A stretch of DNA of 64,000 nucleotides, taken from contig JAFUOS010000001.1 in the NCBI GenBank assembly GCA_017472665.1, positions 62,001 through 126,000 on the forward strand, given 5' to 3'. Position numbers and translations under genes: made by a program. Position 1 is the first letter of the stretch. The number at the start of each line of letters is the position of its first letter. The stretch is from Tyzzerella sp. (GTDB lineage Bacteria > Bacillota > Clostridia > Lachnospirales > Lachnospiraceae). Shown here piece after piece: positions 24,715 through 31,268 of this stretch. The notes beneath the pieces were generated by a model. It was not told where the DNA came from and made no database searches. It was given only the letters and a program-made list of their open reading frames with translations.

Positions 24715-25035
24715 ATGTTCCCATTAATTAACAAACGAGAAACTGGAGTTAATCTACGCAAAATTATGGATGAACGTGGGCTTACTGCAAAGGATGTGCA
24801 GGAATATCTTGGCCTAGGTTGCGTGCAGAGTGTATACCGGTGGATTGATGGTATTAATATGCCGACAATTGATAACTTATATGCACTTAGCGAATTGTTC
24901 CAATTACCAATTGATGCGATTGTACGTGGCAATCGAGCACCAATTGTGCCGAGCGTCACATTCGAAGTGCTTGATTTGCATGATAGAAGATTATATACGT
25001 ACTACGAAAAATTAAATGCACTGCGTGCTGCATAA
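24715..25035 (+). CDS. XRE-like helix-turn-helix protein
   Basis: 106 residues. The helix-turn-helix spans about residues 12-65: GVNLRKIMDERGLTAKDVQ, GCVQSVYRWIDG and MPTIDNLYALSELFQL. The remaining 35 residues have no recognised domain. AAGGAAGG is about seven bases before the ATG. It is followed by a 390-bp non-coding stretch with hairpins. Role unknown. Confidence 0.8.
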   Translation: MFPLINKRETGVNLRKIMDERGLTAKDVQEYLGLGCVQSVYRWIDGINMPTIDNLYALSELFQLPIDAIVRGNRAPIVPSVTFEVLDLHDRRLYTYYEKLNALRAA

Positions 25036-25282
25036 AATTGAACTACAGATTCAATGACAAATGAAACATCCTCCGTTAGAATTGTTTTTAGGAACAGATT
25101 TTAAGGGGGATTTTTATGAGCGAAAAAATGTTGGTAACACAGGCATTGGACGGTTTTATGTAAATTGGGAACTTTTGTGTAGACATAGAAATGTGTTGAA
25201 ATCCACGGAGAAGGTTAAAGCGTTAAGTTGGTTGGCTGGAGGTAATCCTCGTGGCTGTAATGTAGGCAAATATGTAGAATGG

Positions 25283-25310
25283 AGCCGTGGCAATAGCTGC
25301 GGCTTTGTTT
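25283..25310 (+). terminator. Hairpin with T-rich tail, possible terminator
   Basis: AGCCGTGGC pairs with GCTGCGGCT (two G-U pairs) across an AATA loop and is followed by TTGTTT. It would end any transcript coming from the upstream XRE gene. Confidence 0.5.
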
Positions 25311-25340
25311 GGTGGAAGATGATGAGTTGGAATATGGAAA

Positions 25341-25367
25341 TTTGAGGTTGCAATTTAGAACCTCAAA
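25341..25367. repeat. Inverted repeat 1 upstream of the ORF6N gene
   Basis: TTTGAGGTT and AACCTCAAA, 9-bp arms around a 9-nt AT-rich centre containing GCAATTTAG. Similar in layout to the palindrome inside the ORF6N gene at 25669-25697. Confidence 0.6.
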
Positions 25368-25380
25368 AATGGAAGGAAAC

Positions 25381-25405
25381 TTGAAATCACAAATTGTCAT
25401 TTCAA
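25381..25405. repeat. Inverted repeat 2 upstream of the ORF6N gene
   Basis: TTGAAAT and ATTTCAA arms around CACAAATTGTC, ending about 20 bp before the start codon. Its outer arms match those of the internal palindrome. Confidence 0.55.
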
Positions 25406-25424
25406 AGAAGAAGAGGTAGTAAAT

Positions 25425-26249
25425 ATGGTTGAGAAAGAAAAGATGGAAGTTGCGAATCAAGTGAGAGAACCATTAATTGATGTGGAAATTGATGAAAATA
25501 CAATTAAGAATTTGATATACGTAGTACGCGGACAACAGGTGATGTTGGATAGTGGTTTGGCAATGTTATACCAGGTGGAGACAAAGCGTATAAACGAAGG
25601 TGTAAAAAGAAATCAAAAAAGATTTCCGGACACATTCTGTTTTCGACTATCCGAAGAGGAATTTTTTAACTTGAAGTCGCAATTTGCGACTTCAAGTGTG
25701 GAAAATAAAAATGGACATGGAGGAAAGAGAAAACTCCCATATGTATTCACGGAACAAGGAATAGCAATGTTATCAGCAGTCTTACGAAGTGATGTGGCGA
25801 TACAAGTTTGCATAAGAATTATAAATACATTTGTAGAGATGCGAAGGTTTATGGCAAATGATTCATTGGTACTTAATAGAATTAATGAAATAGAAGTGAA
25901 GCAATTATCGTATCAGAAAAACACTGACGAAAGATTTGATACTGGTACATTGAATATTCTGGCAAAAAAGAGTGCTAATGTAGAGGTGCTTTTATACACG
26001 CTAAAAAGGACAAAATTATCGCAGGAAGATATTGATAACTTTAATCAACAATATCCATTTGTGGCGGTGAATTATACAAAGATGTTTCATGATAGGTTTT
26101 TAATCATAGATGAAATTTACGCGTATCATATCGGTGCCTCTTTAAAAGATGCAGGAAAAAAGTGTTTTGCAATTAATAAGATAGAGGACAAAATCATAGT
26201 AGAGGATATATTAAATAGATTAGTCGAAAAACAAATTGAAACTTCATAA
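25425..26249 (+). CDS. ORF6N-domain (phage antirepressor-like) protein
   Basis: 274 residues. The ORF6N DNA-binding domain covers about residues 25-130: VVRGQQVMLDSGLAMLYQVETKRINEGVKRN..., RFPDTFCFRLSEEE, RKLPYVFTEQGIAMLSAVL and a helical tail ending EMRRFM. A C-terminal region with HDRFLIIDEIYAYHIGASLKDAGKK resembles the tail common in chromosomal ORF6N proteins. Family members derive from phage antirepressors; the chromosomal role is unclear. The codons for LKSQFATSS form a 14-bp-arm palindrome (25669-25697). The start follows GAAGAGG. A PIN/NYN-like gene starts 23 bp downstream, probably the same operon. Confidence 0.85.
   Translation: MVEKEKMEVANQVREPLIDVEIDENTIKNLIYVVRGQQVMLDSGLAMLYQVETKRINEGVKRNQKRFPDTFCFRLSEEEFFNLKSQFATSSVENKNGHGGKRKLPYVFTEQGIAMLSAVLRSDVAIQVCIRIINTFVEMRRFMANDSLVLNRINEIEVKQLSYQKNTDERFDTGTLNILAKKSANVEVLLYTLKRTKLSQEDIDNFNQQYPFVAVNYTKMFHDRFLIIDEIYAYHIGASLKDAGKKCFAINKIEDKIIVEDILNRLVEKQIETS
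25669..25697. repeat. Perfect palindrome inside the ORF6N coding region
   Basis: Two perfectly complementary 14-bp arms (25669-25682 and 25684-25697) around a single T. The core is GTCGCAATTTGCGAC. It is far more symmetric than expected for coding DNA. Confidence 0.85.
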
Positions 26250-26271
26250 AAATAACAAGGTGGTGAAATCG

Positions 26272-26934
26272 TTGGCAACGATACTGGTGGATTATGAAAA
26301 TGTATTTACAACCGACGGATTAAAAGGTGCGGAATATCTAAAGGAAAATGACACCCTTATTATCTTTTATAGTCAGTGTTGTGAAAAGATTCGAGCAGAG
26401 TACATAGACATGATAGAAAAAAGCAAATGTGGGTTCAAGACATATAAGTTAGCCAAGACAGGAAAAAATGCATTGGATTTTTATATTGCAGTGGAATGTG
26501 GATATTTAAGTGCGAGTGGAGTGGAACAGGTTTGTATTGTAAGCAGAGACAAAGGCTTTTCGGCAATCGCTGACTTCTTTCGCATCAAATCTGAAAACGA
26601 AAATGTAACAGTGCATGTGGCACCTAATATAGAAAAAGCATTATCGTCATTAAATGCATCGGAGGATGTAGCGCGCAGAAGGTTAATAAATGAGAAATCG
26701 AGAACCTTGAATATAGATTCAGAGCAAGCGAGAATAAAAGAACATAGGGAATTTGTAAATAAGATTATCAAAACATTTGAAGGAACAGAATACGAAAAGG
26801 AAACGGATAATATCTTGAGATTTATAGAAAAACAGGATGCAAAAACGCCAAGAATCTTGTATACGGGTTCATTGCATGAATTTGGACGAGAGGATGGAAG
26901 GGCGATTTATCAGATGTTGAAAAATGTGGTTTAA
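26272..26934 (+). CDS. PIN/NYN-like ribonuclease-fold protein
   Basis: About 220 residues. The N-terminal half looks like a PIN/NYN-type nuclease fold: ATILVDYENV with the first Asp, GKNALDFYIAVECGYL with the middle Asp, and IVSRDKGFSAIADFF with the last acidic position. Such folds usually cut RNA; the substrate here is unknown. The C-terminal third is helical and charged, unrecognised. I place the start at TTG 26272, seven bases after AAGGTGGTG, giving a protein starting MATILVDYENV. A reading from TTG 26236 would overlap the ORF6N stop and has no ribosome site. Confidence 0.75.
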   Translation: MATILVDYENVFTTDGLKGAEYLKENDTLIIFYSQCCEKIRAEYIDMIEKSKCGFKTYKLAKTGKNALDFYIAVECGYLSASGVEQVCIVSRDKGFSAIADFFRIKSENENVTVHVAPNIEKALSSLNASEDVARRRLINEKSRTLNIDSEQARIKEHREFVNKIIKTFEGTEYEKETDNILRFIEKQDAKTPRILYTGSLHEFGREDGRAIYQMLKNVV

Positions 26935-27044
26935 GGAAGAAAAGCAAAATAAAAATAGATTGCAATTCCTCCAAAACCATACTATACTATAATTCACCGA
27001 AAGGTGACGTGGAGAAAAATGAGTGAAGTGCAAAAAAGTAGTCT

Positions 27045-27641
27045 GTGAAAAATATGTTGAACAAAGAAACCAACATCGACTTAACCAAACTTGACATCGC
27101 CATCAAATACATCGAACGCATGGCAGAAGGCAAGAACCCAGTAACCAACCAAGACATCATCGAAGAAACCATCGTAAACGACCCAAACGTAATCCGATGC
27201 CTCTTCTTCATCATAGACGTCTTAAAACAAGTACAAGCCAACGGCGGCGTAATCACATCTAACACAAAAAGTAAAAAAGAAAAATTCCCATTTGAAACAA
27301 CAAAAGATTTTGTGTTCCGGAAGGATAACTCGATTTCGTATATTATGCAGCAGGTGAATGAACCAATTGAGGGTAAGAATATCAAAAAACTTAGTTATGT
27401 GAAAGTGACAAAATGGCTGAAGGAACAAGGATATTTGACGGAGGAAGAGGATAAGGAATTAAATAAGAAAGTTACGCTTCCGACGGAAAAGGGAAAAGAG
27501 ATTGGAATCTATACGGAGAAACGGGAGCGGCTTGTTGGTCCTTCTTACATTGTTGTGATGTATAATGAAGAAGCGCAGTATTTTATCGTGAATCATTTGG
27601 AGGAAATTTTCTTGGGAGAAGGTGAGATGCTAGGGACGTGA
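27045..27641 (+). CDS. Conserved-looking hypothetical protein
   Basis: About 195 residues, soluble, with no signal peptide. The N-terminal half (KLDIAIKYIERMAEGKNPVTNQDIIEE, then DPNVIRCLFFIIDVLKQV) is helical and has C-ending codons, while the second half uses G/T-ending codons. The shift at about 27,300 suggests mixed origin. A winged-helix-like segment appears near YVKVTKWLKEQGYLTEEED. The start is uncertain (GTG 27045 or ATG 27054) because no ribosome site is near. I do not recognise the family. Confidence 0.65.
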   Translation: MKNMLNKETNIDLTKLDIAIKYIERMAEGKNPVTNQDIIEETIVNDPNVIRCLFFIIDVLKQVQANGGVITSNTKSKKEKFPFETTKDFVFRKDNSISYIMQQVNEPIEGKNIKKLSYVKVTKWLKEQGYLTEEEDKELNKKVTLPTEKGKEIGIYTEKRERLVGPSYIVVMYNEEAQYFIVNHLEEIFLGEGEMLGT

Positions 27642-27660
27642 AGAACAACGGCAGCATGCT

Positions 27661-27689
27661 TTGACAAAATAGAGAAAATAAGCTATATT
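27661..27689 (+). promoter_or_regulatory. Promoter of the rpiR-type gene
   Basis: TTGACA (27661-27666), a 17-bp spacer and TATATT (27684-27689), a near-consensus sigma-A promoter 38 bp before the start codon. Confidence 0.75.
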
Positions 27690-27727
27690 CATTTTGAAAA
27701 TGAAATTTAAACAGAAAGCGAATCAAA

Positions 27728-28582
27728 ATGAGAAGTAGTAATATTTTTAGCGAAATCAAAGCCAATTTGGAGTTCTACAGCAACGTAGAAAAAAAGATTG
27801 CCGAAAAAATCTTGCATAGTCCAGAGCAATTTATTGAATACTCAATCGGTGACCTTGCAAAAGAAATAGAAATATCGCAGGGTAGTGTAAATAATTTTGC
27901 AAAGAAAGTCATAGGCAGTGGGTTCGCTGCTTTGAAACTTCAAGTTGCACAGCAACTTGCATCGTACAGTGAAAAATCATTTGAAACAGTGGTGGATGGC
28001 GATAGCGCAAAAGACGTTCTTCAAAAAACAATGGGGCAGATGAACGAAGCTTATGAAAATACGTTTGCGTTGAATTCGGAAGAAGCGATTGAGAGAGTAG
28101 CAAATCGAATATTGAATGCAAAAAAAATCGAGATATATGGTGTATTTCTTTCGTCACAAGTTGCGGAAAATCTGCGGTATCAATTATTGCAGCTGGGATT
28201 CTCGGTCGAATTTGTAGAAGATGTTCTTTTATGTCAGATTTCTGCTTCTATGTTAAAGAGCGACAGCCTTGTAATCGCTGTTTCATCATCGGGTAAAACA
28301 AAGGATATTATTGATGCTGTAAATATTGCCAAAGAAAATCACGTTCCTATCGTTGCAATCACTGCGAATGTAAATTCTCCTTTGGCTAAGGTTTCGGATG
28401 AAGTGTTAGTAGCTGCTTCTAGTGGCACCAATGTCAGCAACGATATGTATGAAAGACAATTTTCAAAATTTCTTTTGGTGAATGCTATCTGTTCTTATAT
28501 CCGGCATTTGATTGATAAGGACGGTACGAATCAGTACTATAAGTTGAAAGATATTTTGGATTCTCATAGTATTGAAGGCTAA
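27728..28582 (+). CDS. MurR/RpiR-family transcriptional regulator
   Basis: 284 residues. The N-terminal HTH_6 domain (NVEKKIAEKILHSPEQFIEYSIGDLAKEIEISQGSVNNFAKK) is followed by a SIS sugar-phosphate-binding domain (IEIYGVFLSSQVAENLRYQL, then LVIAVSSSGKTKDIIDAV and VPIVAITANVNSPL). RpiR regulators sense phosphosugars and control their catabolic genes. The next two genes are an organophosphate-type transporter and a PHP phosphoesterase, the likely regulon. A terminator follows, so the transporter has its own promoter. Confidence 0.92.
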   Translation: MRSSNIFSEIKANLEFYSNVEKKIAEKILHSPEQFIEYSIGDLAKEIEISQGSVNNFAKKVIGSGFAALKLQVAQQLASYSEKSFETVVDGDSAKDVLQKTMGQMNEAYENTFALNSEEAIERVANRILNAKKIEIYGVFLSSQVAENLRYQLLQLGFSVEFVEDVLLCQISASMLKSDSLVIAVSSSGKTKDIIDAVNIAKENHVPIVAITANVNSPLAKVSDEVLVAASSGTNVSNDMYERQFSKFLLVNAICSYIRHLIDKDGTNQYYKLKDILDSHSIEG

Positions 28583-28612
28583 GCAGGATATGGATTAAAT
28601 GATTACGTTAAG

Positions 28613-28666
28613 AATACTCATGAAAGCAATGTGGATGATGAAACATTGCTTAAATGGGTATTTTTT
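28613..28666 (+). terminator. Terminator after the rpiR-type gene
   Basis: A two-part stem (AATACTCAT with ATGGGTATT, then AGCAATGT with ACATTGCT) ending in TTTTTT. Confidence 0.75.
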
Positions 28667-28678
28667 GTGATTTTTATA

Positions 28679-28707
28679 TTTACAAAATCTTTGAGATGAG
28701 TTATACT
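28679..28707 (+). promoter_or_regulatory. Promoter of the transporter-PHP operon
   Basis: TTTACA (28679-28684), a 17-bp spacer and TATACT (28702-28707). It overlaps TTGAGATGAG...CTCAATTGG, an imperfect inverted repeat that could be the RpiR operator. Confidence 0.6.
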
Positions 28708-28756
28708 CAATTGGCAACAAAATAAAAATGATTAAAATTTAAAAGGGATAAGAAAA

Positions 28757-29950
28757 ATGCTAAAAAACAAAAAAGTCAAAAATGCGATATTTATCGGAAC
28801 ACTGTGTTCGGTGTCTTATCTGGGTGTTTATTTTGCCAGAAATATTTTAAGTGCGGTAACTCCTCAAATTATTGAAAGCGGTCAGTCTACAACGGAATTT
28901 ATTGGAACACTTTCTTCCATATATTTTGCGTTTTATGCAATAGGACAGCTTATTAATGGTATTATCGGTGACCGGGTAAAAGCCAGATATATGATAAGTT
29001 TCGGATTGATACTTGCAGGTGTTTGTAATTTCATCTTTCCGGTGATGCTGGATGTGCCTTCAGGAGCTTACATTACATATGGAATGACAGGATTCTTTCT
29101 GTCCATGATTTATGCACCTATGACAAAAGTAGTAGCTGAAAATACAGAGCCTATTCATGCGACAAGGTGCAGCCTCGGGTATACATTTGCTTCGTTTTTT
29201 GGTTCGCCATTAGCAGGTGTTGCAGCAGCGCTTCTTGTATGGCAATCGGTTTTCTATGTGAGTAGCGCAATATTGGTAGCTATGGGAACAATCTGCTTTT
29301 GCTGTTTTCTGGTCATGGAGAAAAAGGGCCTTGTAAAATACAATCAATACAAGCCACAGAAAAAAGGTGGCGGCAATATTAAAATATTGATTGAGCATAG
29401 AATTGTTAAATTCACGCTGATTTCCATTATTACAGGTGTTGTGAGAACATCCGTTGTTTTTTGGATGCCAACATATATTGCGCAGTATCTGGGATTTGCA
29501 TCAGACCAGGCAGCAAGTATTTTTACAGTTGCAACATTTGTCATTTCTATGACTACGTTTGTTGCCGTCTTTCTATATGAAAGATTGAAGAGAAATATGG
29601 ATTTGACCATTTTGGTTGTTTTTTCGTCAGCAACTGTTTTCTTCTTCCTTACATATTTAGTGGAGATACCGATGCTGAATATTGCGTTCCTTGTGCTTGC
29701 AATTATGTCATCCAATTGTGCAGCTTCGATGCTTTGGAGCAGATATTGTCCAAGCCTTCGTGATACAGGTATGGTTTCAACTGCAACCGGATTTTTAGAT
29801 TTTGTGAGCTATATGGCGGCGTCTGCTTCTTCCACCATATTTGCAAATGCAGTAACTACAATTGGATGGAAGAATCTGATCTTAGTTTGGTTAGCTTTGA
29901 TGGTATTTGGAGTGCTCATCAGCATTCCTTGGAAACGAAAAATGCAATAA
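28757..29950 (+). CDS. MFS transporter, organophosphate:phosphate antiporter type
   Basis: 397 residues with about 12 hydrophobic segments. The N-terminal YLGVYFARNILSAVTPQI and GQLINGIIGDRVKARYMI (loop 2-3 G-D-R-x-K-A-R) resemble the GlpT/UhpT/UhpC family, whose conserved Arg in the first helix (here FARN) contacts substrate phosphate. Likely function: uptake of a phosphorylated small molecule such as glycerol phosphate, a glycerophosphodiester or a hexose phosphate. The coding end lies 24 bp before the PHP gene, in the same operon. Confidence 0.85.
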   Translation: MLKNKKVKNAIFIGTLCSVSYLGVYFARNILSAVTPQIIESGQSTTEFIGTLSSIYFAFYAIGQLINGIIGDRVKARYMISFGLILAGVCNFIFPVMLDVPSGAYITYGMTGFFLSMIYAPMTKVVAENTEPIHATRCSLGYTFASFFGSPLAGVAAALLVWQSVFYVSSAILVAMGTICFCCFLVMEKKGLVKYNQYKPQKKGGGNIKILIEHRIVKFTLISIITGVVRTSVVFWMPTYIAQYLGFASDQAASIFTVATFVISMTTFVAVFLYERLKRNMDLTILVVFSSATVFFFLTYLVEIPMLNIAFLVLAIMSSNCAASMLWSRYCPSLRDTGMVSTATGFLDFVSYMAASASSTIFANAVTTIGWKNLILVWLALMVFGVLISIPWKRKMQ

Positions 29951-29974
29951 AATGTATATAAAGGAGATGCGAAT

Positions 29975-30907
29975 ATGAAACAACAACAGGCTTTTACAGG
30001 AAATGGGAAAATGCTCAAAGGAGGATTGCATTGCCATACCACACGTTCAGATGGGCGCATGAATCCAGACGAGGTGATTCGATTGCATTATGAAAACGGT
30101 TATGATTTCCTCGCAATTACAGACCACAGAATATATAATTTTACAAATTTTGCACCAGATGTGCCAATCACAATTATTCCAGGAATGGAGTTTGATAATC
30201 TGCTTGAGAAAAATCAGGGATTTCGATGTTTCCATACCGTATGTATAGGACCTGCAAAAGAAGACGGTAACGGCTTTGAGCAAGATGAAAATCCTGCATC
30301 GGGCACTGCGAAAGATTCGGGAGAGTACCAACCATACTTAGATGAAATCCATGCAAAAGGGAATCTGACTGTATATTGTCATCCAGAATGGAGTGCCACA
30401 CCTGCCAGAGATTTTGAGAATCAAAAAGGCAATTTTGCTATGGAAATCTGGAACAGCGGGTGTGCTATAGAAAATGACATGGATAAGGATGCAGCGTATT
30501 GGGATGAGATTCTTGGACAAGGGAAAGTGCTTTACGGTGTGGCAACAGATGATGGACACAAGGAGTATCAGCATTGTGTCGGTTGGGTAAGAGTGAAAGC
30601 GGAAAATGATATTAATTCCATTCTTACTGCTTTGAAAAATGGCGAGTTTTATTCGAGCTGCGGACCAGAAATTTATAATTTCTATGTCGAGAATGGAATG
30701 GCAGTTATAGAGTGCTCTCCAGTAGCAAAGATTCGTCTGCATAGCTTTATGCATCCAACGAAAGTTGTGAAATCAGAAGATGGCACAATGACGCGTGCTG
30801 AATTTAAAATAGGAAATCGTTTCAAATATGTGCGTGCTACCGTGATTGATAAGAATGGAAAATATGCATGGACAAATCCAATTTTCTTGGGGATGAAAAG
30901 TAAGTAG
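29975..30907 (+). CDS. PHP-domain phosphoesterase
   Basis: 310 residues. The PHP metal site is complete in outline: GGLHCHTTRSDGRMNPDE (H-x-H), FLAITDHR, IIPGMEF, TVYCHPEW and ATDDGH. PHP proteins hydrolyse phosphomonoesters or cyclic/diester substrates with a di- or trinuclear metal centre. The C-terminal 80 residues form a beta-rich domain (FYVENGMAVIECSPVAKIRL). Next to the OPA-type transporter it probably hydrolyses the imported organophosphate. Ribosome site AAGGAGATG precedes 29975. No signal peptide, so cytoplasmic. Confidence 0.87.
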   Translation: MKQQQAFTGNGKMLKGGLHCHTTRSDGRMNPDEVIRLHYENGYDFLAITDHRIYNFTNFAPDVPITIIPGMEFDNLLEKNQGFRCFHTVCIGPAKEDGNGFEQDENPASGTAKDSGEYQPYLDEIHAKGNLTVYCHPEWSATPARDFENQKGNFAMEIWNSGCAIENDMDKDAAYWDEILGQGKVLYGVATDDGHKEYQHCVGWVRVKAENDINSILTALKNGEFYSSCGPEIYNFYVENGMAVIECSPVAKIRLHSFMHPTKVVKSEDGTMTRAEFKIGNRFKYVRATVIDKNGKYAWTNPIFLGMKSK

Positions 30908-31023
30908 CACGTTGGCCTGATTGCGAAAAACGTTAGGGTGATTTAGAACATATAAAACGCATTGATTTTTTTATGATTTTCGTATAATAATATCAGAACC
31001 AAAAAACAATTATGTTTTTGTAT

Positions 31024-31054
31024 GAGCGGCGCTGCGGTGACGCTCTATTTTTTT
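31024..31054 (+). terminator. Terminator downstream of the PHP gene
   Basis: GAGCG (31024-31028) pairs with CGCTC (31041-31045), GC-rich, with a following TATTTTTTT tract. Confidence 0.65.
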
Positions 31055-31153
31055 GCCTAAATAATTTTACAGAAACCATTTGCATTCTAGTTTGTTTAAT
31101 GTTATTATTGTTAGCGAAAACTAACCAAAGAACTAACTAGACATGCAAAAATG

Positions 31154-31195
31154 CCTATGTCTGAAGTAATAAGAAACCTCAGACATAGGTTTTTT
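31154..31195 (+). terminator. Terminator or attenuator before the ABC exporter genes
   Basis: An 11-bp perfect stem CCTATGTCTGA / TCAGACATAGG followed by six Ts. It lies upstream of the operon start, between two copies of GTTAG-N6-CTAAC. Confidence 0.8.
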
Positions 31196-31268
31196 AAAAC
31201 CCACAGGTTAGACAAAGCTAACTAATATTTACCAACTAATATATACCAAATGAAAGGAACCTTCACTT

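Larger units (their letters stand above)
25036..25424 (+). other. Gene-poor stretch with a gene fragment and hairpins
   Basis: A strong ribosome site (AAGGGGGA) leads into ATG 25116 and only 15 codons, MSEKMLVTQALDGFM, before TAA at 25161. The start is very protein-like, so this is probably the 5' tip of a lost gene. A 94-codon frame from 25061 has no ribosome site and unusual composition; I do not call it. A hairpin at 25283-25310 and two AT-rich inverted repeats (25341-25405) precede the ORF6N gene. Confidence 0.5.
30908..31268 (+). promoter_or_regulatory. Leader region of the ABC exporter operon
   Basis: 360 bp without a gene. It holds the terminator at 31024-31054, then GTTAG-CGAAAA-CTAAC (31110-31125), a second terminator (31154-31195) and GTTAG-ACAAAG-CTAAC (31207-31222), followed by AAAGGA and the ABC gene start. 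Two identical 5-6-5 inverted repeats suggest a dedicated regulator acting on this operon. The terminator between them means a short RNA may be made from the first site. Confidence 0.6.

Noticed and set aside
25061..25345. 94-residue protein rich in Trp, Cys and Gly
   Set aside because: No ribosome site, contains a hairpin with terminator features, overlaps a well-initiated short frame at 25116.
27019..27060. Programmed frameshift at a CAAAAAAG run into the 27,045 gene
   Set aside because: A minus-one shift at the A-run leads directly to TAG, so the two frames cannot be joined.
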